Shown: positions 1 to 7,134 of the stretch, one piece after another
Layout of the letters: every line of letters starts with the position of its first letter
How positions within the stretch are numbered: position 1 is the stretch's first letter
Position numbers and translations under genes: made by a program
Source of the DNA: Planctomycetota bacterium
GTDB taxonomy: Bacteria > Planctomycetota > B15-G4
Assembly (NCBI GenBank): GCA_020638905.1
Contig: JACKHP010000008.1
Span: 124,001 to 188,000, forward strand
Length of the DNA stretch: 64,000 nucleotides
Direction of reading: 5' to 3'
Notes under the pieces: generated by a model
What the model was told of the DNA's origin: nothing
The model's input: the letters and a program-made list of their open reading frames with translations, nothing else
Databases searched by the model: none

Positions 1-2
1 TC

Positions 3-1226
3 CAGGCCATCTACGGCGTGATCGCCGCGGGCAAGCCGCTCATCACGAGCATCGCGGGCGACATGAACGTCGGCACGACGCTGACGATCAACGGCTCGGG
101 CTTCTCGACCACGGGCAACGAGGTCTGGTTCACGGCCCCGAACAGCACCGGCGTCGCGACCAAGGTCACGAACGTGGCCTCGACGGGTGGCGGCACGCAG
201 CTCCAGGTGACCATCCCGTCGCAGGTGATCGACGGCAACATCATGGTCAACGACAACACCGGCGCCAACGTCGGTCTGTCGAACGCCTGGCCGATCGACA
301 TCGGCGGCGGCGGCAACCCGGGTGACCCGCCCAGCATCACCTCGATCGACCCGACGCTCGGACCGGCGGGCGGCTGGACGCCGGTGACGATCACCGGAAC
401 GGGCTTCTCGGACGTCGACGATGTCGAGTTCGGCGGCCTGAACGCGTTCAGCTTCCAGGCCAACAGCAACACCGAGCTGGTCGCCGAGACGCCCACGAAC
501 GTCCCGTTCTCGTCGGTCTCGCTGTACGTGCACGACCCGGACGGCAGCGACACGCTCACCGGCGCGTTCCTGTACACGTTCGACATCATCCCCAGCGTCG
601 ACACCGTCACGCCGAACCACGGCCCGGAGGCCGGCGGCACGTTGGTCGAGATCACGGGGACGAACGTGTCGGGCGTCACGCAGGTCACGTTCGGCGGCGT
701 GCCGGGCACGAACCTGCAGATCACGAGCATCGGCTCGCTCGAGGTCGAGGTTCCGGCCGGAACGGGTACGGTCGACGTGGGTGTCACGAACGTCCAGGGC
801 ACCGACACGATCGTGGCCGGCTACACCTACGACCCGCTCGTCGGCGGCTCGTTCGTGAACCTCGGACCGTCGACGGTCGGCGGTGCGCTCGGCGAGCCCA
901 CGCTCTCGGGCACGGGTGACCTGACGCCGAACGGTTCGGGCTACTCGCTCACCATCGCGAACTGCCCGCCCTCGGCCTTCGGCATCCTGTTCATCGGTCT
1001 GGGCACGGGCGCGACCACGGCCAACTTCAAGGGCGGCACGTTCTACGTGATCCCGATCCTCGTGCAGGTGGGCTTCAACGTCTTCCCGTCGGGCGACATC
1101 ACGCTGCCCCTCACGGTCGACGGAAGCCTGGCCGGAGCCCAGATCCTGTTCCAGTACTGGTGCCAGGACGGCTCGGCTCCGCTCGGAGTCGGCGGCACCA
1201 ACGGTCTGCGCGCCGACATCCCCTGA
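3..1226 (+). CDS. Secreted IPT/TIG-repeat protein, 5' end missing
   Basis: The frame is open to the window edge, so the N-terminus and any signal peptide lie outside; 407 residues are visible. Three immunoglobulin-like IPT/TIG units follow one another, marked by ITSIxP starts and TITGTGFS-type strands (about residues 10-90, 110-190 and 195-275 of the visible part). TIG repeats are typical of extracellular beta-sandwich scaffolds; no catalytic motif is seen. The last 100 residues form a separate module (GILFIGLG, FKGG, GDITLPL, ILFQYWCQD) that recurs at the end of the secreted proteins at 22197 and 26019. A strong terminator follows. Exact role unknown; surface or extracellular location is inferred from the family. 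Confidence 0.8.
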   Translation, partial: QAIYGVIAAGKPLITSIAGDMNVGTTLTINGSGFSTTGNEVWFTAPNSTGVATKVTNVASTGGGTQLQVTIPSQVIDGNIMVNDNTGANVGLSNAWPIDIGGGGNPGDPPSITSIDPTLGPAGGWTPVTITGTGFSDVDDVEFGGLNAFSFQANSNTELVAETPTNVPFSSVSLYVHDPDGSDTLTGAFLYTFDIIPSVDTVTPNHGPEAGGTLVEITGTNVSGVTQVTFGGVPGTNLQITSIGSLEVEVPAGTGTVDVGVTNVQGTDTIVAGYTYDPLVGGSFVNLGPSTVGGALGEPTLSGTGDLTPNGSGYSLTIANCPPSAFGILFIGLGTGATTANFKGGTFYVIPILVQVGFNVFPSGDITLPLTVDGSLAGAQILFQYWCQDGSAPLGVGGTNGLRADIP

Positions 1227-1257
1227 TGTCGCGCCGCTGAGGGTTCATCCCTCTTCT

Positions 1258-1295
1258 CGCGGGGCCCGTCATCCGGCCGGATGACGGGCCCCGCG
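1258..1295. terminator. Perfect 38-bp palindrome, terminator-like
   Basis: A 19-bp arm is followed directly by its exact reverse complement; as RNA it folds into a very GC-rich hairpin. It lies 31 bp after the stop of the IPT/TIG gene and is followed by TCGTTT, a weak T tract. Its position between that gene and the nuo promoter fits transcription termination. The rest of 1296-1548 shows no convincing gene. Confidence 0.75.
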
Positions 1296-1548
1296 TCGTT
1301 TCGGCGTGCTCCTTCGCGCGGGACGGCCGAGGTCCGGGTGGCGTCGGCACCGGCACCCGACTTCAGGCCAAGCGAGGGTCAAAGCGCGGCGATCGTTCGC
1401 GAGCCACCGGTCCTCGGACGTCGCTCGGGCCGCGTCCGGCCCAGGGTTGGCGCGCCTCGGCCGAGTCTTGCGTGCGCCGCGTGCCGGAGGCTGGCACGCC
1501 TCGCGGCCGCTCGCGGCCGAACGGGGCCGCGTCCCATCAGCGCGCGTC

Positions 1549-1576
1549 TTGCTCGACGAAGCCAAATACCTATAGT
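1549..1576 (+). promoter_or_regulatory. Candidate sigma-70 promoter of the nuo operon
   Basis: TTGCTC (1549-1554) and TATAGT (1571-1576) are separated by 16 bp inside a locally AT-richer patch, 35 bp before the nuoA start. It is the only promoter-like pair seen ahead of the eleven tightly packed nuo genes. The match is by eye and untested. Confidence 0.55.
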
Positions 1577-1610
1577 TCTAGCCGTCTACGGCCAGACTCC
1601 GGAGAACAGC

Positions 1611-2009
1611 GTGTTTCTCGACTACCACGCGGTCATGGTCTTCCTCATCACGGGCGTGGCCATGGTGTGCACCCCGCTCGTGCTCGGTCAGTTGTTCCGT
1701 CCGAAGAACAGCTACGCCGAGAAGAACATGCCGTACGAGTGCGCCGAAGACCCGATCGGCGACGCGCAGATCCGCTTCGACATGCGCTTCTACACCACGG
1801 CGCTGATCTTCATCATCTTCGAGGTCGAGATCGCGCTCATCTTCCCGTGGGCACGCGTCTTCGCGAGCTCGCCCGACCGGGCCTTCGCGCTCGGCGCCGG
1901 CGCGATCTTCATCTCGATCGTCTTCCTCGGACTGGTCGTCGACTGGGCCAAGGGCGACCTCGACTGGGTGAAGAGCTTCCAGAACAAGCGGCGCGTGCAG
2001 GAGAAGTGA
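1611..2009 (+). CDS. nuoA: NADH-quinone oxidoreductase subunit A
   Basis: Small membrane subunit of complex I that helps join the peripheral arm to the membrane arm near the quinone site. The 132-residue product has three membrane segments (about 6-28, 62-82, 92-115) and the conserved loop YECAEDPIGDAQIRFDMRFY. I chose the GTG at 1611 because GGAG lies 6 nt upstream and the family has almost no N-terminal extension; a longer open frame upstream is low-complexity. It starts the nuoABCDHIJKLMN operon, 1 nt from nuoB. Confidence 0.93.
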   Translation: MFLDYHAVMVFLITGVAMVCTPLVLGQLFRPKNSYAEKNMPYECAEDPIGDAQIRFDMRFYTTALIFIIFEVEIALIFPWARVFASSPDRAFALGAGAIFISIVFLGLVVDWAKGDLDWVKSFQNKRRVQEK

Positions 2010-2010
2010 C

Positions 2011-2538
2011 ATGGGCCTGCTGAACAACGCCTTCCCCGACAACGCGCTCACGCGCACCGTCGACGAGGCCATCGGCTGGGGCCGCAAATCGTCGGTCTGG
2101 CCGATGACGTTCGGCATCGCGTGCTGCGCCATCGAGATGATGGCGGTGTACGCGGCGACGTTCGACCTCGACCGATTCGGTGCCGGCGTGCCGCGCGCGA
2201 CGCCGCGCCAGAGCGACCTGATCATCGTGCCCGGCACGGTCAACGCGAAGATGGCCGTGCGCGTGAAGCGCCTGTACGACCAGATGGCCGAGCCCCGCTA
2301 CGTGATCGCCATGGGCGCCTGCGTGTGCGGCGGCGGACCCTACGTCAAGTGGGGGTACAACACGGTCAAGGGCGTGCACAAGATCATCCCGGTCGACATC
2401 TTCGTGCCCGGCTGCCCGCCGCGCCCCGAGGCGCTCATCGACGGCATCCTGAAGCTGCGCGAGAAGATCGGGCGCAACGACGTGTTCCGTCGCCGCCAGG
2501 AGGCGAAGGAGCAGATGTCCGCGGCGTACGAAGCGTGA
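2011..2538 (+). CDS. nuoB: NADH-quinone oxidoreductase subunit B
   Basis: Peripheral-arm subunit that carries the terminal 4Fe-4S cluster N2, which passes electrons to quinone. The four expected ligands are visible: tandem Cys38-Cys39 (GIACCAIEMM), Cys104 (MGAC) and Cys135 (PGCPPRPE). An extra cysteine, Cys106, sits in GACVCGGG, where most homologues have Ala/Ser-type residues. Length 175 aa is normal. It follows nuoA by one base and precedes nuoC by 11 bases, so the genes are co-transcribed. Confidence 0.95.
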   Translation: MGLLNNAFPDNALTRTVDEAIGWGRKSSVWPMTFGIACCAIEMMAVYAATFDLDRFGAGVPRATPRQSDLIIVPGTVNAKMAVRVKRLYDQMAEPRYVIAMGACVCGGGPYVKWGYNTVKGVHKIIPVDIFVPGCPPRPEALIDGILKLREKIGRNDVFRRRQEAKEQMSAAYEA

Positions 2539-2549
2539 CGGGTGCGGTG

Positions 2550-3341
2550 ATGAACGAGACCAAGCTGCATTCCCGTCTGCGCGAAGCCTGCCCGTCCGGT
2601 GTGGGCGACCTCGACACGTCGGCGAAGGACCCGTTCGTGGTGGTCGAGGCCGCCGCGCTCGTCGAGGCCATGGTCTTCCTGCGCGACGATCCCGCGTGCG
2701 CGATGGAGATGCTCCATCTCGTCACGGCGACCGAGCGCGAGGCCGCGATCGAGGTCGCGTACCACCTCTGCTCGTACACGCACCACCACAGCCTGACGCT
2801 CAAGGTCGTCTGCCCCCGGCCCGAGGGTGCCGACCAGGAGTGGTCGCCGAGCGTCCCGTCGGTGGCCTCGGTGTACCCGTCGGCCGACTGGCACGAGCGC
2901 GAACAGTACGACCTGCTCGGCGTGCGATTCGACGGGCACCCCGACCCACGTCGCATCCTGCTGCCCGAAGAGTGGATCGGGCATCCGCTGCGCAAGCAGT
3001 ACGTGTATCCGACGAGCTCCGGCGACATCCCGCTCGAACTCGACGCGACGCCGATCTACGAACGTCCCGAGGGCTGGACCGATCCGGAGCACGCGCCGCG
3101 CGCGGCGGGCACGCCGCTCGTCCAGCCGCCGAACGCGCCGAGCGCGCGTCCGCACGCGGGCGGCAAGGCCCCGCCGCCCAAGCCGAAGGGCGAGGGCGAC
3201 GAGCCCGCGACGAAGCCGAAGCCGAAGCCGAAGGGCGACGGCGGCGCCGCACCGAAGGGCGAGGGCGGCGACGACATGGCCGCCAAGATCGCCGCGATCA
3301 AGGCAGCCAAGGCCAAGAAGAAGAAGGAGGGTGACGGCTGA
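2550..3341 (+). CDS. nuoC: NADH-quinone oxidoreductase subunit C with low-complexity tail
   Basis: The 30-kDa-type peripheral subunit of complex I, which packs against NuoD near the N2 cluster. Residues 1 to about 175 hold the family domain, including the signature stretch ADWHEREQYDLLGVRFDGHP and the RRILLPEEWIGHPLRK motif. The product is 263 aa, longer than typical stand-alone NuoC because of a roughly 85-residue tail rich in Pro, Lys, Gly and Glu (PKPKPKGDGG, AAKIAAIKAAKAKKKKE). The tail is probably disordered and positively charged; its function is unknown. The stop codon overlaps the nuoD start by one base. Confidence 0.93.
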   Translation: MNETKLHSRLREACPSGVGDLDTSAKDPFVVVEAAALVEAMVFLRDDPACAMEMLHLVTATEREAAIEVAYHLCSYTHHHSLTLKVVCPRPEGADQEWSPSVPSVASVYPSADWHEREQYDLLGVRFDGHPDPRRILLPEEWIGHPLRKQYVYPTSSGDIPLELDATPIYERPEGWTDPEHAPRAAGTPLVQPPNAPSARPHAGGKAPPPKPKGEGDEPATKPKPKPKGDGGAAPKGEGGDDMAAKIAAIKAAKAKKKKEGDG

Positions 3342-4516
3342 TGGAAGCCCTCGAGATGTACGCGGTCGACGACCGCGCCGACGTCTACACCGAGGAGCTC
3401 AAGCTCAACCTCGGCCCGCAGCACCCCTCGACGCACGGAGTCCTGCGCGTCGAGCTGCGCATGGACGGCGAGATCATCACGCACAGCCGCTGCGACATCG
3501 GGTACCTGCACCGCTGCGCCGAGAAGATCGGCGAGAACGTCACGTTCCTGCAGTTCAACCCGTACACCGACCGCATGGACTACCTGGCGTCCATGAACAA
3601 CAACCTCGCCTGGAGCCTCACGGTCGAGAAGCTCCTGGGCGTCGAGGCGCCCGAGCGCGCGCAGTGGCTGCGCATGACCTGCGCCGAGCTGAACCGCATC
3701 GCCTCGCACCTCATCGCGTTCGGCACGTACGGCATCGACATCGGCGCGAACACGCCGTTCTTCTACGCGTTCCGCGAGCGCGAGTCGATCATGGGGCTGC
3801 TCGAGCGGCCGGCCGGCGCGCGCATGCTCTACAACTACATCCAGCCGGGTGGCGTGCGGCGCGACGTCGACGAGCACTGGGTCGACGACGTGCTGGCGTT
3901 CTGCGACGACTTCGAGAAGCGCTGGCTCGAGTACAACACGCTCCTCAGCCACAACCGCATCTTCATCGCGCGCACGGCGAACATCGGCATCCTGACCAAG
4001 GACGTCGCGCTGGCGAACGGCTGCACCGGCCCCGTGCTGCGCGGTTCCGGCGTGAAGTGGGACCTGCGCCGCGACGTCCCGTACCTGAAGCCGTACGACG
4101 AGGTCGACTTCGACGTGCCCGTCGGCGAGGGCACGTACGGCACGCTCGGCGACTGCTGGGACCGCTACTGGGTCCGCATGCGCGAGATGATCGAGTCGAT
4201 CCGCATCATCCGCCAGGGCTGCGCGCGCCTGGCCGAGATCGGCGGCGACACGATGGACAAGCAGATGAAGCGCATGTACAAGACGCCGCTCGAGCCCGAG
4301 GCCGGCGAGGCCTACATGCGCTGCGAGAACCCGCGCGGCGAGCTCGGCTTCTACGTCGTGACCGAGGGCGGCAAGTCGCCCATCCGCTGTCGCGCGCGCG
4401 CACCGAGCTTCTGCAACCTGTCGGTGCTCGACAAGCTCCTCCCGGGGACCATGCTCGCCGATGCCGTGGCGATCATCGGGTCCCTCGACATCGTGCTCGG
4501 CGAGGTGGACCGCTGA
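3341..4516 (+). CDS. nuoD: NADH-quinone oxidoreductase subunit D
   Basis: The 49-kDa-type peripheral subunit, which forms the quinone-binding pocket together with NuoB. Family hallmarks are the N-terminal LNLGPQHPSTHGVLRVEL and the C-terminal run ending in DIVLGEVDR. Its 391 residues match the usual length, with no fusion to NuoC. The ATG overlaps the nuoC stop (TGATG), indicating translational coupling. The gene ends 1 nt before the nuoH start. Confidence 0.96.
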   Translation: MEALEMYAVDDRADVYTEELKLNLGPQHPSTHGVLRVELRMDGEIITHSRCDIGYLHRCAEKIGENVTFLQFNPYTDRMDYLASMNNNLAWSLTVEKLLGVEAPERAQWLRMTCAELNRIASHLIAFGTYGIDIGANTPFFYAFRERESIMGLLERPAGARMLYNYIQPGGVRRDVDEHWVDDVLAFCDDFEKRWLEYNTLLSHNRIFIARTANIGILTKDVALANGCTGPVLRGSGVKWDLRRDVPYLKPYDEVDFDVPVGEGTYGTLGDCWDRYWVRMREMIESIRIIRQGCARLAEIGGDTMDKQMKRMYKTPLEPEAGEAYMRCENPRGELGFYVVTEGGKSPIRCRARAPSFCNLSVLDKLLPGTMLADAVAIIGSLDIVLGEVDR

Positions 4517-4517
4517 C

Positions 4518-5696
4518 ATGGAACGACTCATCGCGGCCTTCAGCGACCTGACCGGGACCGAGGGGGTCATCCCGCTGTCCCTCGCCTACGCGGTGTGCAT
4601 CGGGAGCCTGCTCGGCTTCATCACCGTGTACGCCATGTTCGCCATCTGGATGGAGCGCAAGGTGGCCGCGCACATGCAGGTGCGTTACGGCCCGATGGAG
4701 ACCGGCGGCTGGCACGGCTGGGCGCAGAGCGTCGCCGACGCCCTCAAGCTGCTCTTCAAGGAAGACCTCTTCCCGCGCGACGGCAACAAGCTCCTGTTCT
4801 TCATCGCGCCGGCGGTGGTGTTCTGCGGCGTGTTCGCTGGCTTCATCGCGATCCCGTTCGCGGCCGGCATCCAGATCGCCGACCTCGACCTGGGCATCTT
4901 CTTCATCATCTCGATCGCGGCCGTCGAGGTCGTGGGCGTGATCATGGCCGGCTGGGCCAGCAACTCGAAGTACAGCCTGTTCGGCGCGGTGCGCGAGGCG
5001 GCCCAGGTCGTGTCGTACGAGCTGCCGTCGGCCACCGCGCTGCTCGTGCCGATCCTCGTCGTGGGGAGCTTCAGGCTGGGCGACTTCAACGCCTACCAGG
5101 CGCAGCACGGCTGGCTGATCTTCTCCGGCCCGTTCATGTGGATCGCGGCGCTGGTCTACTTCATCGCGTCGCTCGCGGGCTGCAAGCGCGCGCCGTTCGA
5201 CCTGCCCGAGGCCGAGTCCGAGCTGGTGTCCGGCTTCCACACCGAATACTCGGGCATGCGCTTCTCGTTCTTCTTCCTCGAGGAGTACGCGTCGATGTTC
5301 GTGGCGTCGATCCTCATGGCGACGCTGTTCTTCGGCGGGACGACGCTGCCCTTCAACCTGTTCGACCTCGGCAACTGGGGCGACTACGCCGACGCCGGAC
5401 GCCTGGCGGCCCAGGCCGCCGCCGCGAACGCGCCCGCCGACCTCGTCGCTCAGGCCGCCCGCGCGGCCGCGGCGGTCGGACCGTTCTCCGACCTCGGCAA
5501 CATCCTCGCCGCGCACCTCGGCATCGTGGTGCTGCTGCTCAAGACGTTCTTCTTCATCTTCGTGCAGATGTGGCTGCGCTGGACGCTGCCGCGCCTCCGC
5601 GTCGACCAGGTCATGGCCATGGGATACAAGTACCTGCTCCCGTGGGGACTGTTCGCGGTCATGGGCACCGCCGTCTGGGAGACCTACGCGGCCTGA
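4518..5696 (+). CDS. nuoH: NADH-quinone oxidoreductase subunit H
   Basis: Membrane subunit that lines the quinone access channel of complex I. Eight or so hydrophobic segments are visible, plus the conserved loops WMERKVAAHMQVRYGP (about residues 44-59) and RAPFDLPEAESELVSGFHTEYSG (about 224-246), which are diagnostic. An alanine-rich stretch (about 284-328, including AAQAAAANAPADLVAQAARA) is inserted between two late membrane helices and looks like a lineage-specific extramembrane loop. Start chosen at ATG 4518, right after the nuoD stop; the product is 392 aa, somewhat longer than the E. coli protein because of the insertion. Confidence 0.95.
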   Translation: MERLIAAFSDLTGTEGVIPLSLAYAVCIGSLLGFITVYAMFAIWMERKVAAHMQVRYGPMETGGWHGWAQSVADALKLLFKEDLFPRDGNKLLFFIAPAVVFCGVFAGFIAIPFAAGIQIADLDLGIFFIISIAAVEVVGVIMAGWASNSKYSLFGAVREAAQVVSYELPSATALLVPILVVGSFRLGDFNAYQAQHGWLIFSGPFMWIAALVYFIASLAGCKRAPFDLPEAESELVSGFHTEYSGMRFSFFFLEEYASMFVASILMATLFFGGTTLPFNLFDLGNWGDYADAGRLAAQAAAANAPADLVAQAARAAAAVGPFSDLGNILAAHLGIVVLLLKTFFFIFVQMWLRWTLPRLRVDQVMAMGYKYLLPWGLFAVMGTAVWETYAA

Positions 5697-5712
5697 CGGC
5701 CGGGGGACCACC

Positions 5713-6273
5713 ATGGGCTCGATCCGAGACTACTTCGCCAACATCACGGGCGCCCTGACGACCACCGCCAAGGGCATGGGCGTGACGCTGCGGCACTTCA
5801 CCAGCGAGCCGCCGATCACCGTGATGTACCCGCACGAGCGCAAGTGGGTGCCGCCGACGACGCGCGGCAAGCACATCCTCGAGCAGGACAAGTGCATCGA
5901 CTGCCACCTGTGCGCGAAGGCCTGCCCGGTCGACTGCATCGAGATCGAGGCCGAGCACTACGGCCGCATCCTCGAGTGGAAGCAGTTCTCGATCGACTAC
6001 AAGAAGTGCATCTTCTGCGAGTTCTGCATCCCGCCGTGCCCGGTCGACTGCATCCACATGACGACCGAGTACGAGATGGCGACCGACCGCAACGACGACA
6101 TGGTCGAGGACCTGCTGACGTGGACCGGCCTGCGTCCCGAGGACGAGGCCAAGATCACGGGCGAGCCGACCGAGTTCCAGAAGAAGCAGCAGGCCGACGA
6201 CGGCGGCAAGGCCGGCGGCAAGGACAAGTCGGCCCTCATCGCCCAGATCAAGGCGCGTCTCGGCAAGGGATAG
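5713..6273 (+). CDS. nuoI: NADH-quinone oxidoreductase subunit I
   Basis: Ferredoxin-like peripheral subunit carrying clusters N6a and N6b. Two 4Fe-4S motifs are intact: CIDCHLCAKACPVDCI (Cys61, 64, 67, 71, 75) and CIFCEFCIPPCPVDCI (Cys99, 102, 105, 109 and a fifth Cys). The N-terminal amphipathic region (TLRHFTSEPPITVMYP) is typical. The C-terminus extends into a Lys/Gly/Gln-rich tail after residue 155. Length 186 aa. It lies between nuoH and nuoJ with gaps of 16 and 6 bases. Confidence 0.95.
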   Translation: MGSIRDYFANITGALTTTAKGMGVTLRHFTSEPPITVMYPHERKWVPPTTRGKHILEQDKCIDCHLCAKACPVDCIEIEAEHYGRILEWKQFSIDYKKCIFCEFCIPPCPVDCIHMTTEYEMATDRNDDMVEDLLTWTGLRPEDEAKITGEPTEFQKKQQADDGGKAGGKDKSALIAQIKARLGKG

Positions 6274-6279
6274 AGCTCC

Positions 6280-6789
6280 ATGATCGACTTCATGTTCATG
6301 CTCTTCGCCGGCATCACCGTCCTCGGGGCGCTGGTGATGGCCTTCCACGAGAGCATCGTGCACTCGGCGTTCGCGCTGGTGGCTGCGCTGTTCGGCGTGG
6401 CCGGCCTCTACTGGACGCTCGGCGCCGACTTCCTGGGCGGTCTGCAGCTGCTGCTGTACGTCGGCGGCGTGACCGTGCTGCTGCTGTTCGCGGTCATGCT
6501 CACGACGCGCGACACGATGCGGCTCTCGCTCTTCCGCTACGTGCTCATGGCGCCGGTGGTCGGCATCGCCGGCTTCTTCGTGCTGCGCGCGTACAACGGC
6601 GTCGAGGCCGCCATCGCCGCGACGGGACACGTGCCCGGCGACCCGCAGCCGACGACCCAGGCCATCGGCGAGATGTTCCTGGCGCCCGACGGCTACCTGC
6701 TGCCCTTCCAAACGGTGGCCGTGCTGCTGCTGCTCGTCCTCATCGGCGCCGTCACGGTGGCCCGCCGCGGACAGGAGACGACACCATGA
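6280..6789 (+). CDS. nuoJ: NADH-quinone oxidoreductase subunit J
   Basis: Membrane subunit between the quinone end and the antiporter-like subunits. The 169-aa product is almost wholly hydrophobic, with five membrane helices. The conserved stretch FLGGLQLLLYVGGVTVLLLF contains the pi-bulge helix typical of NuoJ (about residues 50-69). Its last four bases overlap the nuoK start (ATGA), so translation is probably coupled. Confidence 0.92.
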   Translation: MIDFMFMLFAGITVLGALVMAFHESIVHSAFALVAALFGVAGLYWTLGADFLGGLQLLLYVGGVTVLLLFAVMLTTRDTMRLSLFRYVLMAPVVGIAGFFVLRAYNGVEAAIAATGHVPGDPQPTTQAIGEMFLAPDGYLLPFQTVAVLLLLVLIGAVTVARRGQETTP

Positions 6790-7130
6790 ACCTGCTGGCC
6801 GTCGCCGCCGAACCGGGCGCGGTGTCGGGCTCGCTGAGCTCGTACCTGATCGTCTCGGCGATCCTGTTCCTGCTCGGTCTGGCCACGATCCTCACGCGCC
6901 GCAACGTGCTCTACGTGCTCATGGGCACCGAGCTGATCCTGAACGCCGCGAACCTGAACTTCGTCGCCTTCACGCGCTTCGGCGGGTACGAGCTCGACGG
7001 ACAGATGATGGCGCTGGTGGTCGTGATGCTCGCCGCCGCCGAGGCCGCGGTGGCGCTGGCCATCGTGCTGCGCATCTTCCACGACTTCGGCAGCATCGAC
7101 ATGACCCGCACCGACAGTCTGAGGGACTAG
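6786..7130 (+). CDS. nuoK: NADH-quinone oxidoreductase subunit K
   Basis: Small 114-aa membrane subunit with three helices and the family motifs NVLYVLMGTELILNAANLNF and a second Glu-containing helix (LAAAEAAVALAIVL). The two glutamates lie on the proton path of complex I in characterised homologues. It overlaps nuoJ by four bases and is followed by nuoL after four bases. The N-terminus is a few residues longer than usual (MNLLAVAAEPGAV). Confidence 0.94.
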   Translation: MNLLAVAAEPGAVSGSLSSYLIVSAILFLLGLATILTRRNVLYVLMGTELILNAANLNFVAFTRFGGYELDGQMMALVVVMLAAAEAAVALAIVLRIFHDFGSIDMTRTDSLRD

Positions 7131-7134
7131 ACGG

